Source: Serinus canaria (lineage: Eukaryota; Chordata; Aves; Passeriformes; Fringillidae). From it: a DNA stretch of 64,000 nt. The stretch covers positions 10,954,164 to 11,018,163 of the forward strand of contig NC_066332.1 of NCBI RefSeq assembly GCF_022539315.1, in the 5' to 3' direction. Positions 12,077 through 23,525 of this stretch are shown here, piece by piece; position 1 is the first letter of the stretch; every line of letters begins with the position of its first letter. Under the pieces are notes generated by a model. That model saw only the letters and a program-made list of their open reading frames with translations, was not told the DNA's origin and ran no database searches. A program made the position numbers and the translations under genes.

Positions 12077-13614
12077 ATTATAAATGACCCGTGACCTGGT
12101 GTGTTGCTCCCTATGAATTGATGATCAGCTTTGCACTTCCAAAGGATGAGTTAAAATAGCAGAGACCAACAGGCTTGTGTGTGACCTTTGAAATATGAAT
12201 GTGCCTTGCTGCATTTCATGGCTGAGTTGCTGCCTACCTGCTGTAGTGAAGGAAACAAACCTTGGAGCAGGACTCTGGTTGGAGTGTGCTGTTCTCCTCC
12301 ATTCAGGGGCAGCACTGGTGTTGAACCCTATGTAGCTGCTGTGTCTACAGGGTCCTGTGATTCCCCTCCACTTCTCTTCTGATTGTGGAGCCATTTGGTG
12401 GAAATGAAAGAGATTTAAATGATCAAACAGTCCCTGAAATGGCTTTAGGATTTCAGTTTGAATGTTTTTTTAATTAGCTGCATGTAAAGACTTTATTACT
12501 TCAAATAGCAGCCATGAAACCAAAAACCTCTTGGTCTGATCCTTTCTTTTCCTGGTGTACAAGGAGCCTCAGTTAGCTGTAGGCTTGTTCCAAATTAGAC
12601 ACCCCAAACCCCAGCTAACAGCTGGTGGGACCACCCAGTGATCAGTTTTGAAGTTTTCCTGTTGGGAACATGTGAAGGAACTGCTGTGTGGGGTTGGGAT
12701 TAGACTGACAAGGAGCAGAGTGGAAGTCAGTTGTATTTTAGGAGGAGCAAGAGTGCTTTAGTTTAACAATGCAGAGAGCACTAGCACATCAAAAATAAGG
12801 ATTCCTTTTTCCCACTTGAAGCCTTTCTTTCCTTCTCTTGGTTGAAAGAACTTTCTGCTGTGAACTGGAGAAATTATTTAAGTGTTCCTCTCTCTGATTA
12901 ATTTTCAAAGAGGAGATCAGCTGAAGTGTCCTTCAGTCATTTTCCTTCTTTATGGACTTCCTTTCCCCTTTTCCTGGAAAGTGCTGCCAGCCTGGACTGA
13001 CAACTGATATCTTGTGTGTAAGGAACCTTTGGAAGGTTTGGCAGTACAAGGGGGACTGTTAAACAAGGCTGTAGTTGGTGAGTCCACCAGCTCCCAGTTT
13101 GTGGTAGGCTGGAAGTCTTGGTCCTGTGTATTAAGAGTTCCTCAGCTCATTTGTGCTTTTATTATCCTTAACTCTAAATTGGGGACAGCCCTTGTAAGAG
13201 GCACATTGTGCTGACTCAGACCCAGTTTTCTGGCAGCGTGACCCTTGGTCATGGGTTCTGTGTGGCTCTGAGCCCAGGGACTGATGATCCCACTGCTTCA
13301 CGGTCATCAGACGGAGATGAGTCATTGAGGGTGGGCTGGAGAGTCTTGATGTTCCTCAAAGCCCCAGTTATCCCATGGTCCTGTGGTGCCTCTCAAGGAT
13401 GTATAATGAATGAGGTGTGGATTTTGAGCATCATGTGATATTTCATCTTCTCCTCGTTTTGTCTGTAAAGAAGCTATTTTCCTCACAGTTCCTGGAGGTT
13501 TTTTTGCCTCCTGGTTAGCAGCCTGTAACTCAATATTCTCTAAGGAACAGGCTTTCCTATTTTGCTACCAGTAATTTGATTTACATGTGCTGGAATGCCG
13601 CTGCAGCTGAGCTG

Positions 13615-13659
13615 GCTGAGTCAGCTGTGGTGACATGCAGATGCTGAAGAGTATAAAAA
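13615..13659 (+). promoter_or_regulatory. AP-1/MARE-like palindrome upstream of a TATA-like box
   Basis: GCTGAGTCAGC at 13615-13625 is a perfect 11-bp palindrome carrying the TGAGTCA TPA-response core with the GC flanks of a Maf recognition element. TATAAAAA follows at 13652-13659, 26 bp after the palindrome. No transcript or ORF with support starts downstream, so use as a promoter is inference only. Confidence 0.3.
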
Positions 13660-15654
13660 TGGGTTTGAGCTCCTGGTATTCCTGAGCTGTGAGCAGGTCA
13701 TGCACCTTTTGGATGGGATCCTTTGATACTCAGAGCTTCTGTAGAAGACAGATGGGTTGTTCTGGGGAAAGGTTTCTAAGGATTTTCTTGGGTTTTTCAT
13801 TTATTCTATTTTTCCTTCTGCTGGTAATCCTATGGATGAGAGAGGGACAAGACTTTTGTTCCAACAGTATGTTGATGTCTTTTGTGCTCACAAATTGGGA
13901 AAATACTTCCAGTAGGAGTTTTTCTGTGTTGGTATTTGAGAGGAGCCACTTGCAGCTACATCAAGAACAGCAGGATGTGACCTGTGGCACCAGACACAGG
14001 GGAAGGTGCTGATTCTGTCTGAGGACCAGGGAGGGGAAGGTGCTGCTTCTTCAGAAGCAGAGGGAAAGCCCACCTGGGAGAGGCCCTGGAGGAGCAGGTG
14101 AGCTTTTGGCAACAAGGTCAGTGAAGCCATTAGAAGGTGAGGTCGGTGAGCCAAGTCCTGATCAGCAATCAGAGAGGTTCCCCTTCCAAATTTAGAGCTG
14201 AGGAGGGAGCAATCACCAGTTAAAAACAGTCCTAGTTCTTATCCAGGCCAAGCTGATGCTGCACCAAGATATGAATTTCCTTCTGGTTACCCTAAAGAAG
14301 GGGAGGTATGGGTGGAGGCCGAGATGAAATAAAGAGGTTTTGCTGTCATTTCCCTTGCCAGGGCTTCAAGACTGTCAAGGACCCAACTGTGAGTGATGGG
14401 GTAAGGTCAACAGTTGCACAAAGTGCTGGGGGTGCTCTGTGATCCATTGCTGGGACACAGCCAGGTGGCCAAGCCTTCCAGTGCTCCTGTCCTGCAGCAG
14501 GAAGGGGCTGGGAGCAGGGAAATACGGGGAGAAACAATAGAAATCTGGGTTGAGGAGAAATTCCTGTGTGTCATACAAGATTCCCCTTTCTTCCAAAGGC
14601 AGAGTAAGTATCCAGGCTTCAATTTCCCCGAACCAGGAAAAATGCAAGCGATGGGAAGAATGGATGACCCTGTGTAGGAACAGAAGTGGCCCAAGGAGTG
14701 CTCTGGGGGTTTCCCTGAGGGGGCCTGGCTGGTTTTTAGTTCTTGTCACTTAATCCTCTGTTTTCTCCAAGTCTTTCATGAGGAAGTTGAATGGATTTTA
14801 AGGGGATTTTGCTGTGTTTGTTCCACATATGCTAATCTGTGGAATTCTAGGTGTTTATTTCAGGGCCACTGGAGGTGTGTGCTGGTAACCATGAATCATT
14901 GAGGGCTGAAATTCAATAAACTGCAGGTGATGCTGGGGAAACACTGACTGTGATACTTTGTCATCCTAGGACTGTTGCAGCTGTCCACCTTTTGGCACAT
15001 GGAGATCTCAGCATCACATACAAGTTTTGGAAAACGGGGCAGGAGCACTTACTTCAAGAGACTGAAGTGAAGGTTCAGGGTTTATACACAACCTGATTTT
15101 CCTGAAGTTTGGTTTGTTTGCTATGTTTTGAGGCAGTTTCCAGAATAATTAAATCTGTGCTGTTGGAGAGAGGAATGGGTCTATGTAAATTCCTTCTCTT
15201 TTCCCATACACACTGTTTGAAGAAAACTCTTTCCTGATGTCCTGCCTCTTGCTGATAGATGCCAGGCTGCTTTCAGGGAATTTGTAAATGGGAGGAGGAT
15301 GCCATGAAGTTTTCTATTTACACAGGTTGTTCTTAAAAAATATGTTTGGTATTTTTGTTCTGAGGAAATAAAACAACCTGAACACTAAAGCTGCAGGACT
15401 TGTGCCAATTTATTGCGCAAATAAAAGTGATTGCAAGAGTGATTATTGCCTGAAAGGAGCTGGAATTTGGAATGGGGTCTGTAGAGCTGGCTCGCTTTGT
15501 GGGCGACTGGTTGTTGTACTCTTTGTTTTGGCTCAACGTTCCTGTGAATGTTGATGCTAGATCTAAAATTGCTGAATAATACCAGCTTTGGAGCAAACTC
15601 CAGAACTCTGTGTGCTCACATGGGGCTATGGCTGGGATTGAATAAATGCAGAGT

Positions 15655-16078
15655 CAGAGATGCTCTAAGAGCTGCAGTCCCTCTGCTCTGGAGCCAGGGA
15701 GAACTGGGGGTGTTCACCTGGAGAAGGCTCCAGGAAGACCTTAGAGCCTGTTCCTCTGTGTAAAGAGGCTCCAGGAGAGATGAAGAAGGACTTTGGACAA
15801 GGGGCTGGAGTAACAAGACAAGGAGGAATGACTTCGTGCTGATAGAGGGCAGGGTTAGATGGGATAGTGGGAAGAAATTCTTCCCTGTGAACATTGAGGC
15901 CCTGGCACAGGGTGCCCAGAGCAGCTGTGGTTCCTTCTGGATCCCTGAAAGTGTCCAAGGGCAGATTGGATGGGGCTAAGAGCACCCTGGTCTATTGAAA
16001 GGTGTCTCTGCCCATGGCAGGGGGGTGGAACAAGATGAGCTTTAAGGTCCCTCCCAACCCAAACCATTCCATGATTCT
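15655..16078 (+). repeat. CR1 LINE fragment
   Basis: Plus-oriented CR1 3' region of about 420 bp. Landmarks are CTGGAGAAGGCTCCAGGAAG, GGAAGAAATTCTTCCCTGTG, CACAGGGTGCCCAGAGCAGC, GCACCCTGGTCTATTGAAAG and CCCAACCCAAACCATTCC with an ATGATTCTG end. No intact frame. Confidence 0.87.
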
Positions 16079-16211
16079 GACTTCCTCAGCCATGCATGCA
16101 TCACAGGTGGCCTTGTCTGTCCATCTTCTCGGCCTTGCTCTTTTCCAGAAGGGTCTAAAACCATATCACCAGTCAGTAGAGGCTGGGGTGGCACTAAGAG
16201 GAGAATTGTAG

Positions 16212-16290
16212 AAATATGGAATATCCTAAACTGAAGGGATTATCCAGTTCAGCTCCTGCTGCAGGGCCAGTGTGTCCCTGAGCCCTTTCC
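16212..16290 (-). repeat. Probable CR1-derived fragment
   Basis: GGAATATCCTAAACTGAAGG followed by ATCCAGTTCAGCTCCTGCT resembles the reverse complement of the 3' end of another avian CR1 subfamily (the AATATCCTGAGTTGGAAGGG type). It is short and diverged, so the call is tentative. Confidence 0.45.
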
Positions 16291-16298
16291 TAGCCTGA

Positions 16299-16310
16299 CA
16301 CTAGATGGCG
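16299..16310 (+). promoter_or_regulatory. CTCF-like motif, forward orientation
   Basis: CACTAGATGGCG matches the 12-base core of the vertebrate CTCF consensus (CRSYAGRKGGCR) at every position; the following base is a mismatch. It lies just after a CR1-like remnant. Single motif hits of this quality also arise by chance. Confidence 0.4.
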
Positions 16311-18090
16311 ATGCCTCCTTCCCAGCAGTATTTAGGACTCCTTTCTGAGTGCCTTTAAATCTGGATCTCTGTCTTTCTCTGCATAAATTTCATAGGAACT
16401 CTGAGTGGGAGTTGATGCCTCTTTCCTACAAGAAGCAGAGAACTTTGTGCTTCCTGGGATAAGATAGTTCTGAAGACATAAACACAGCAAGTTTTCCACA
16501 ATGGGACAGCTGTGCCTCCCCTGACAAGGGCCGTGCTAGCACTTCCCTGCCAGCCCTTGGGTCAAACTGCCTTGTGGGCAGCTGGATCCATCATGAGTGG
16601 AGACTTGGCACATCCCTGTCCACCAATACCCTTGGAAAGGCAGGATCTCCTGGACCCCAAACTGTGGGGAAAGAGCCCATTGAGGAAGATGTTTCATCTG
16701 CTAAATCTGAAGTGTAGGAGTGATGTGACTACTGTGGCACAGTGAGAAGCTTTCCAAGCCTCTGGAAGATCCACTCCAGTCCTGTTGCCAGCAGTGCACA
16801 CTGCAGGAACAGCAGCTACCCTTCCCTGCCACCCAGGCCATGTTGGTTAATTGTACTTCACCCAGAGTCTGTTGACACGCAGGTTGATAGGCAGTTTGTT
16901 GCTGTTGGAGACTTCCCATGATGAGGTAGATCTTGCTGAAGTGCATTTTTCTTTACCAAATTATGTCCAAAAACTACTTTTTTATTTTCCTCTTTTTTTT
17001 TTCTTTTTTTTCCCCTTCCTTTCTCCCTTCTTTCCTTCTTTTTTTGTTATTAAAGGAAGAAATACAATCTCTTAGCCTCTGGGCAAAATCAGAGGTGTGT
17101 TCGGATTCTGACTTGGCATTAAAGCAGAAATACTAGTCCTTGAGCAAAAGAGGCAAAAATCTCTACAGAGAGCCACATTTTCATGATGGTAGTCAAAAAA
17201 CACCGAATCAGAGAAAAGTTTCCTACTGAAATTTTAAATTTTGGCCAAAATGCCTCCCTTTCCCCCCCTCCATGAAATAGTTTTTGACAAACATCTTCAA
17301 TGTGTTCCCTGGAGAAGCCTTTCCGAAGTTTGGTCCCAGCTCAGCAGTGGTCTTGTATTTCCAGTTTGGGCTTATCAAATGTCAACCTGCAGCTGTGCTG
17401 GGTTTGCTCAATTCCAAGATTATCTGATCTCAGGTGAAGTTTTCTTGGCATGACTGTTTATCCAAACCTGAGTTGTCCTGCACCCTCAACCCATCAATCC
17501 AGAGGCTGCAAAGATAAAGCCTCTTTGAAGTGTGAATCTCAACCGCTGTGTGTCACCTGAGCATCTCCCATCATGTTGTCCTCCCCTGCACACCACTGAC
17601 TCCCAAGAACACATAAGGGCAGTGAAATCCCACTCCATGCCTGTTCCTTCCACTGGCAGCTGGTGCAGAAACCTGGAGAGTGTGGGTGGGTGTCCTTGTG
17701 GCCCCTATGGTGTGAGCTGTGCTCAGCCAGGCGCAAGGGTGAGCTGAGACCACTGGCAAGCAGCCAAAACACATGAAATGGCTGTGCTAAACTTCGGCTA
17801 AGACATCCAGGGCATGTGAAATAGGAGTGCTGGAAGGTGCTCCATGTTGTGGCTGGCACCTCCTGTTATGATGCAGGCTGGTCACAGGTTACCTCCAATG
17901 CACAAGGTGCTGCGGTGGGAAATGCAGCATCTCCCCAAACCTCCCTGGCATACGTTAGCATGCTGGTCCTATCAGCTCAGTCTGGGTGGGTGCTCAGTAC
18001 CCTCCCCTGGGCCAGGAGTAATCCTGCTGATCTTGGGGGGGGACTTGGGGGCTCAGGCTCCTGTGCTGTTGACAGGGTAGAGAGGAGGCT
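16311..18090. other. Intergenic, no recognised gene
   Basis: About 1.8 kb of intergenic sequence containing one T/C-rich tract (16978-17047). No coding exon or RNA gene could be supported. Confidence 0.5.
16978..17047. repeat. Pyrimidine (T/C) tract
   Basis: About 70 bases almost purely T and C, including TTTTTTTTTCTTTTTTTTCC and CTTCCTTTCTCCCTTCTTTC. This is a low-complexity homopyrimidine-homopurine tract. Confidence 0.85.
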
Positions 18091-18310
18091 GCAGGCAGGG
18101 ACCAAGGGCCCCTGTGGCACTGGATCCCCTGGGTTGGTATAGGTGCAGAGGACTCCCTGGGCTTCTGGAGCCCCTTGAGTCACTGGGCACCCTGTTCTGG
18201 GCTGGGACAGGAACCAGGGACTCCCATGGCACTGGAACCCCTGGGCTGGGACAAGGACCAAGGACCCCCATGGCACCGGAGTCCCTTGCCTCACTGGACA
18301 CCCATTCCTC
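18091..18310. repeat. Degenerate GC-rich minisatellite
   Basis: Several imperfect copies of a roughly 55-60 bp unit. Recurring elements are GGGACCAAGG/GGGACTCCCATGGCACTGGA, CCCCTGGGCTGGGACA and GCCTCACTGGACACCC. Copies differ by substitutions and small indels. Reading frames across it repeat PWHRSP/GTPMALEP-like motifs and are shadows of the array. Confidence 0.75.
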
Positions 18311-19956
18311 CAGGTAAGGACAAGGGACTCAGATCTTTTTGTTCCAGTGGCTGGCCCTGGAAGTCATGGAAGCAGAAACCCCTTTGTACTGCCAGCCGCA
18401 GGCGAGCCCAGCGGGGCACAGAACGTGCCAGCTCCGTGCTCCGCTCCTGGCCCCTCGTTTGTGTTGGCACCAGGCAGAGAGCGAAGCCGGTTTAATTGGC
18501 AGTTGTGTTTGTGGCCAGGGTGTTATGAAAAGGTTTTCTGTCTCCCTCTGTAAGTTCTCCTGAATATGTTTTCACTCTTAATATAATATTCACTTCATTA
18601 TTAGCTGAAAGAGGCTCTTTTCAGAGAGGGCTGTTTTTTTTCCTCTCATTCCAAAAATACATTAAACCGCCCCTTCATGCAGTGCTGCTCTGAGGGCTGG
18701 GATTGTCTACTGGGTGGGAAGTGAGAAACCCAACAGTAAATGGGATTTACACAGAAATTCCTTTCTTCCCCAGTATGCTGGCACTGCTGGCTGGGTAATG
18801 GAGAAAGCGGCTGTTGCTTACAGGGTGATTTGGGGTACCTCAGCTCCCCAACAACGTGCTCACCAAGGGGGTACCCCCAAGCAGAGCAGGGGCTCCCAGT
18901 GCCCTCAGCTGGTATTTCCAGGTGCAAACCCCTCTAGCAGAGTTGGGACCCAACCCCAGGGATTCCCATGTCTACTGAAAGCATTTCCATCATCTGTCAG
19001 GTTTTGGAAGCTTGCTCTCTCTTGGGGGGGTTTGAGGGCATTGGGTGCAACTGGACCCCCATATTGCCATCTTGTGTTGCTGCTCTTCCTGACTTTGCAG
19101 TTTCCCTAAGGTTTTTTCCTCCAGCTTTGAGAAAATCCCTTTGAAAATTCTGTGAGCTGCAGAAGCCGTGAGGGTGGTATCACATACAGAGCATTCAGCC
19201 TGGCTCAGCCTTGGGGATCCAGGGGAAACAATTCTGCTTTCATCTTGTCTGAGTTCCTTGAAGGGCACTCACAGCCCAGCCAAGCTCTGAGTTCAGTTGT
19301 TTGCCATTTTTGGGTGGTTTTGCAGGGCCATGCAGCCCCCAGTGTCCTCACTCAATGTACTCAGCCCAGCTCAGCTGGGAATATCTCAGGCTGGGACTGC
19401 CTGTGGGGTTGTGCTTTCTCAGCCCTGGCCCCAGCTACTTTGGGGATGCCCTAAGACAGCCAATCACAGCTGGGGGGAGGTTGGCGGGGGTGGGGAACAA
19501 CACTGGGCCGGGTCTTGCACTACTGCTATGGGGCACTGGGGTCCCTGGGGACCTCCACACCTCTGCTCCGTCTTTCAAAGAGCTGTTATGAAAGCCCAGG
19601 GGAGCCCAAACCATGTTTTCCCTTTCCCTGAAAGCAGCATAGATGCAAATCTCCCCTCTCGGGGCAGATGCCAGCAGCAGGAACCTTCCCCAGCTCCACT
19701 GCCCCCATTCCCAGCCATCCTGGGAAAATCATTAGGGCTGGCACCATGTGCTGATAAGTATCCAAGTTCTGTCCTTCACAGGAACAATTAGCATTTTTTT
19801 CAGGATACCTCTGTTTCAGGATACAGCTGTGGCTCCAGAGCTGACAGAATCATTCCCATCCAAGCAGGGCCCAAGGGAACTCCCTAGGGATGATGCAGCT
19901 CCCAAGTAAAGATGCTCTTGGGAGGGGTCCAGCTTATGCATCCTCAATCCCTCATC

Positions 19957-19996
19957 TGGTCCTGACATTGCCAGGAAAGTGGCAATGTCAGGACCA
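19957..19996. repeat. Perfect 16-bp inverted repeat with 8-base loop
   Basis: The left arm TGGTCCTGACATTGCC (19957-19972) and right arm GGCAATGTCAGGACCA (19981-19996) are exact reverse complements, separated by AGGAAAGT. The bases immediately outside do not pair. The transcript on either strand would form a perfect 16-bp hairpin. Confidence 0.95.
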
Positions 19997-21018
19997 ATGA
20001 TCCTGCACTTCTTTTTCCAAATTTTGGGGAAAAAATAAATCAGATTTGAGCTGTTTTCTCTGGGGTTTTGGTAGTTTGTCCACCCCTTCCCATGCACATC
20101 TTGTGTTCAGTGTATCCTGGTGCCTCCCCTGTCTCTCCCACAGTGCAGAGCATCCTCTTGTGTGCAGCCAGACAGGAATTGTGCCTGACAGGCTCTGGGG
20201 GCTGATTCTGGAGAAGGTAGTAGAGAAGGTTCTGGAGTTACGCAGGCAAAGGAAGACTTTGGATTTTGCACATGGGTCTGAAAACTGAGGGTGGAATACT
20301 GACCTGTATCAGGAACGAGAAGTGCTGGGGAAAAGGTTGTGGTCATTCCAGTGTGGAAGTGTCAGGAACTTGGTGATTCCCAGCTCTGCTCCTCTTGGTG
20401 AGCCCAGAGGAGAGGCACAGTGGTGTCTCCCAGGCCTTGTATGTCAGATGCTGGAAGGACCAGTCCCAAATGTGGACTTAGGAAGGCTGGAGGTAATGCA
20501 GGACCTGGGCTTGGAGCAACACAGGGAAAGGCAAATGGGGGAACCACTGGGGCTACACCAGCAGCATTCTCACCCTTGAAGTTCTGGCTGCTCCACAAAA
20601 CCTTCAGTGCACTCCAAAATAGCTTCCTGCAGCTTGAGGTGCTCTGGATCCTGCACAGGGGGAGTGGGCAACCAGCTGGGGTGGGACACTGGAGATCCTG
20701 GAGCTGGACAACCTGTGGTTTGAGAGTCAAGGGGCTGAGGAGGAGGTGGAGGAGGAATGTGGCCTGGCTTACAGGGATGGGCTTGGTTTTCCATGGCTTC
20801 ACATTTTCCTTCACTGGGGGTTTGCAGTGAAGGTGGAAAATGTGGTGGGAGAGGAGGGGTGTGGGGCCGCTGGGGGCTTTGGGATGTGACTTGCCTGCCA
20901 GGGTAGAGCCCATGGCAGGGACATGGACGTGGTACATGCCAAAGCCCAGTGGATCTGGGAAGTGTCCCCGCTCATTGGGGTTGGAGCCAGGAATTTGCTG
21001 GGAAGCAGGGCAGCTCCA

Positions 21019-21045
21019 CTGAAGTCCAGGCTGCCTGGACTTCAG
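21019..21045. repeat. Perfect 12-bp inverted repeat with 3-base loop
   Basis: CTGAAGTCCAGG (21019-21030), CTG loop, CCTGGACTTCAG (21034-21045). The arms are exact reverse complements. It lies 1.05 kb from the longer hairpin at 19957 and shares no sequence with it. Confidence 0.95.
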
Positions 21046-21697
21046 CTCCCATGGGATGGTCTGGCACCCCTGAGGCTGACATATGATGGGATTGCTACAG
21101 AGGTGCCAGAGGACCCACCAGAACATGGAGCATAGGGCTGGACACAGGTTTGCTGCAGTGCTGCAGCTCCCTCCCACCACCCATGGCCATCCCCTGTGGC
21201 ATGCAGGTATCTCAAATCCCACTTAGACACCTTACTGCTGCTCCCAGGGTGTTTGCAGCAAACCTGTATTATTGGGAGCCATGAGCTGGCTGCAGAAGCA
21301 CTTGGAGTCACCTAAGAGGGCAGCTGGGTTCTGCCCTCAGTCCTGCCAACACAGCCCTCTGACAGCCACAGCAGGGTGATGGGATATGACATTTCCTTGG
21401 GCTATGGCTCTGCTGCAGACCTGGAAACATGCTTGCTTTCCAGCCCTGGATTTTGGGAGTATGTAGAGCTGGTGGGACCTTCAGCTCTGCCAGCCAGCAC
21501 CAAGTCCTTTACCTGTGGCTCTTTTTGCGTGAAGCAGGGCAGGGTTAGGGATGGAGAGAGGAGGAAGGTAATTCAGAGTACCCTGGGGCAGGGCAAAAAC
21601 AGGAACATGCAGACTGAACATCAAGGGAAGAGGGCAGGGCACTCAGAGAGCTGGGGTCTATTGTCTCCTGCTGTTCTGGGATGAGATCATGGAAATG

Positions 21698-21852
21698 GAA
21701 TCACAGAATGGTTTGAGTTGGAAGGGACTTTAAAGATGATCCAGTTCCAAGTTCCTTTCACTTCTGTTCGCTAAACACCTTTCACTAGACCAGGTTGCTC
21801 CAAGCCCCATCCAGCCTCACCTTGAGCACTTCCAGGGATGTCACCTCTAGCT
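21698..21852 (-). repeat. CR1 LINE fragment
   Basis: Minus-oriented CR1 3' end: AATCACAGAATGGTTTGAGT, GGAAGGGACTTTAAAGATGA, CTAGACCAGGTTGCTCCAAG and CACTTCCAGGGATGTCACC. About 155 bp. Confidence 0.85.
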
Positions 21853-23435
21853 TGTGGCCTCCCCAATAACAGCTTTTGCTCTCCCCATCTCCTCCAGTGA
21901 CCGGCACATGACAGGGAAATTTGTGCTATTAGCAGGGCCAGGAGACAGACAGGCTGGAGTGGGGATGGGGACAGAGCAGAGCCACCCTAGAGCCCAGGGA
22001 TGGATGACCCAGCTCACAGCCTTGGTGGCATACCCAAAAGCTCATTTCCTCAGCTCCAAGCTCCTGCCCAATGATGCCTGTGAGCCCTCACTGCAGCCAC
22101 TGACCTTTAAACAAGGTGGTTGGAGAGATGGAGGTAGCAGAAATCCCTGCAAAATTATTTGTTTCTGAGAAACTATATTCAGACACCATCAGCAAAACTC
22201 AAAAGTGCTGAGTTTGGCTGAATAAATCTGGGAGATTCGTGGGGTTTTTTCCCCTCAAGGAGAACAGGATTAGCCAGTGAATGGGGAATTGTGGTTTTGT
22301 TTGACATACCTGAGGGTTTCCACTCCAAGTTGCTATTTTGAGCTCCTAGTGCCATGATGATGGTGATGGTGATAGAGCTGACAAGGCACTGTCCCATCTT
22401 GTGAAGATATTTTTTGGAAAAGAAAAGGAGCAGCTGGCTCCCCCACCATGGTACTGCTTGCTTTCTTTTTTAAACTTTGGGATTTTGAATATTTTCAGAG
22501 ATGTTGGCGTATTAGGGTGTTTTTGAGATAGAAGGAGGTCACGCTGGTGCAGCTCCAGTACAAAGTCCTTCCCTGGTGGAATGCACCCCTCCAACTCCCT
22601 GCATGCACCAGTGCTGCCCCAAGGGATGGGTGCCTCAGGAAACTGGTTGGGTTGACATGCTCCTGACTGGGTGGGGGCTGCAGGGAATGGCAAGAGGTCA
22701 CATTGCTTTTCTGGAACACCCTTGAATCAGCTGGGGTGTAGTTCTTTGCAGGTTTGGATTCACTGTGCCTAAATCCCATCTCCTCCAGAGAGACTGGGAT
22801 CAGGTCTGAACTTCCCAAGTGGATTTTTTTTGGGGCCAAGCAGGTGAGGGCTTTTCTGATCCCTGAGAGGTGTCAGAGCCCATCTGACCAGCTGGTTACA
22901 ATGAAAAGCAGAATGACCAATCAGAAGCCTCCCGTTTGGACATGAACCCAAATTCTGTGGGTGATGGGAGGCAGAAAGGAAGAAGGGCTCTGGGTCCATC
23001 TCCAGCAGAGCAGAAAATTCTTTACCCTAAACTTGTCAAAATTCTGTGCCCCTTGAGCTGGCCCTGCCAGGACATCAGGCTCTGTTCTTTGAGAAATAAG
23101 GGTCTGGGGAACTCAGCTCCTTGAGCTGCAGCTCATCCACAGCAGCTCCTCTTCAGAGAGGGCCCAGGGAAGGTGGGGATGGAATTGTTGCACTGCAGCA
23201 GCTCTCTGGTAATCGGGTTAGACATGTCTGAGGAACTTTCTCCTTTCTCCTCTGGCCACGTGAGAGATGAGGATCTCCTCGGGTTCTCCATATGGAAAGG
23301 AGGAGAAGACGTAGTACTCAAGGAGGAACCAGTTCAGGGAGGAGCATGCTGGTGCCAGATGGTTTGTCCAGAGCAAAGAGTGACCCAACCTTGAATAGGA
23401 ACCATCAGAATGATGCCTGAACATGGGCTGCTTCC
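21853..23435. other. Intergenic, no recognised feature
   Basis: About 1.6 kb of moderately GC-rich sequence between two CR1 fragments. No coding, RNA or repeat feature could be supported. Confidence 0.5.
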
Positions 23436-23525
23436 ATGGAATCAGAGAGTAGTTTGGATTGAAAGGGACCTTAAAGATCCTCTTGTTCCAACTTCCTGCC
23501 ATAGACTGGGATGCCACCTATTAGA
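23436..23525 (-). repeat. Short CR1 LINE fragment
   Basis: TGGAATCAGAGAGTAGTTTG, then GAAAGGGACCTTAAAGATCC and CCTGCCATAGACTGGGATGC match the terminal ~90 bp of a minus-oriented CR1. Confidence 0.75.

Larger units (their letters stand above)
9886..15654. other. Intergenic, mostly unique sequence
   Basis: About 5.8 kb without a recognised gene. It contains a T20 run (10473-10492), a doublet of AT-rich palindromes (12054-12076) and an AP-1/MARE-like palindrome 26 bp upstream of a TATA-like box (13615-13659). No supported exons, RNA genes or other repeats were seen. Confidence 0.5.

Noticed and set aside
16978..17047. Pyrimidine tract as a 3' splice site of an unseen gene
   Set aside because: No coding frame with matching phase or homology follows. 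Low complexity explains it.
20362..21222. 286-codon minus-strand open frame, the longest outside the three genes
   Set aside because: Composition is Pro/Ser/Leu-rich as expected from GC-rich DNA depleted of stops. Overlapping frames are open on the other strand, it spans the 12-bp hairpin, and no family resemblance was found.
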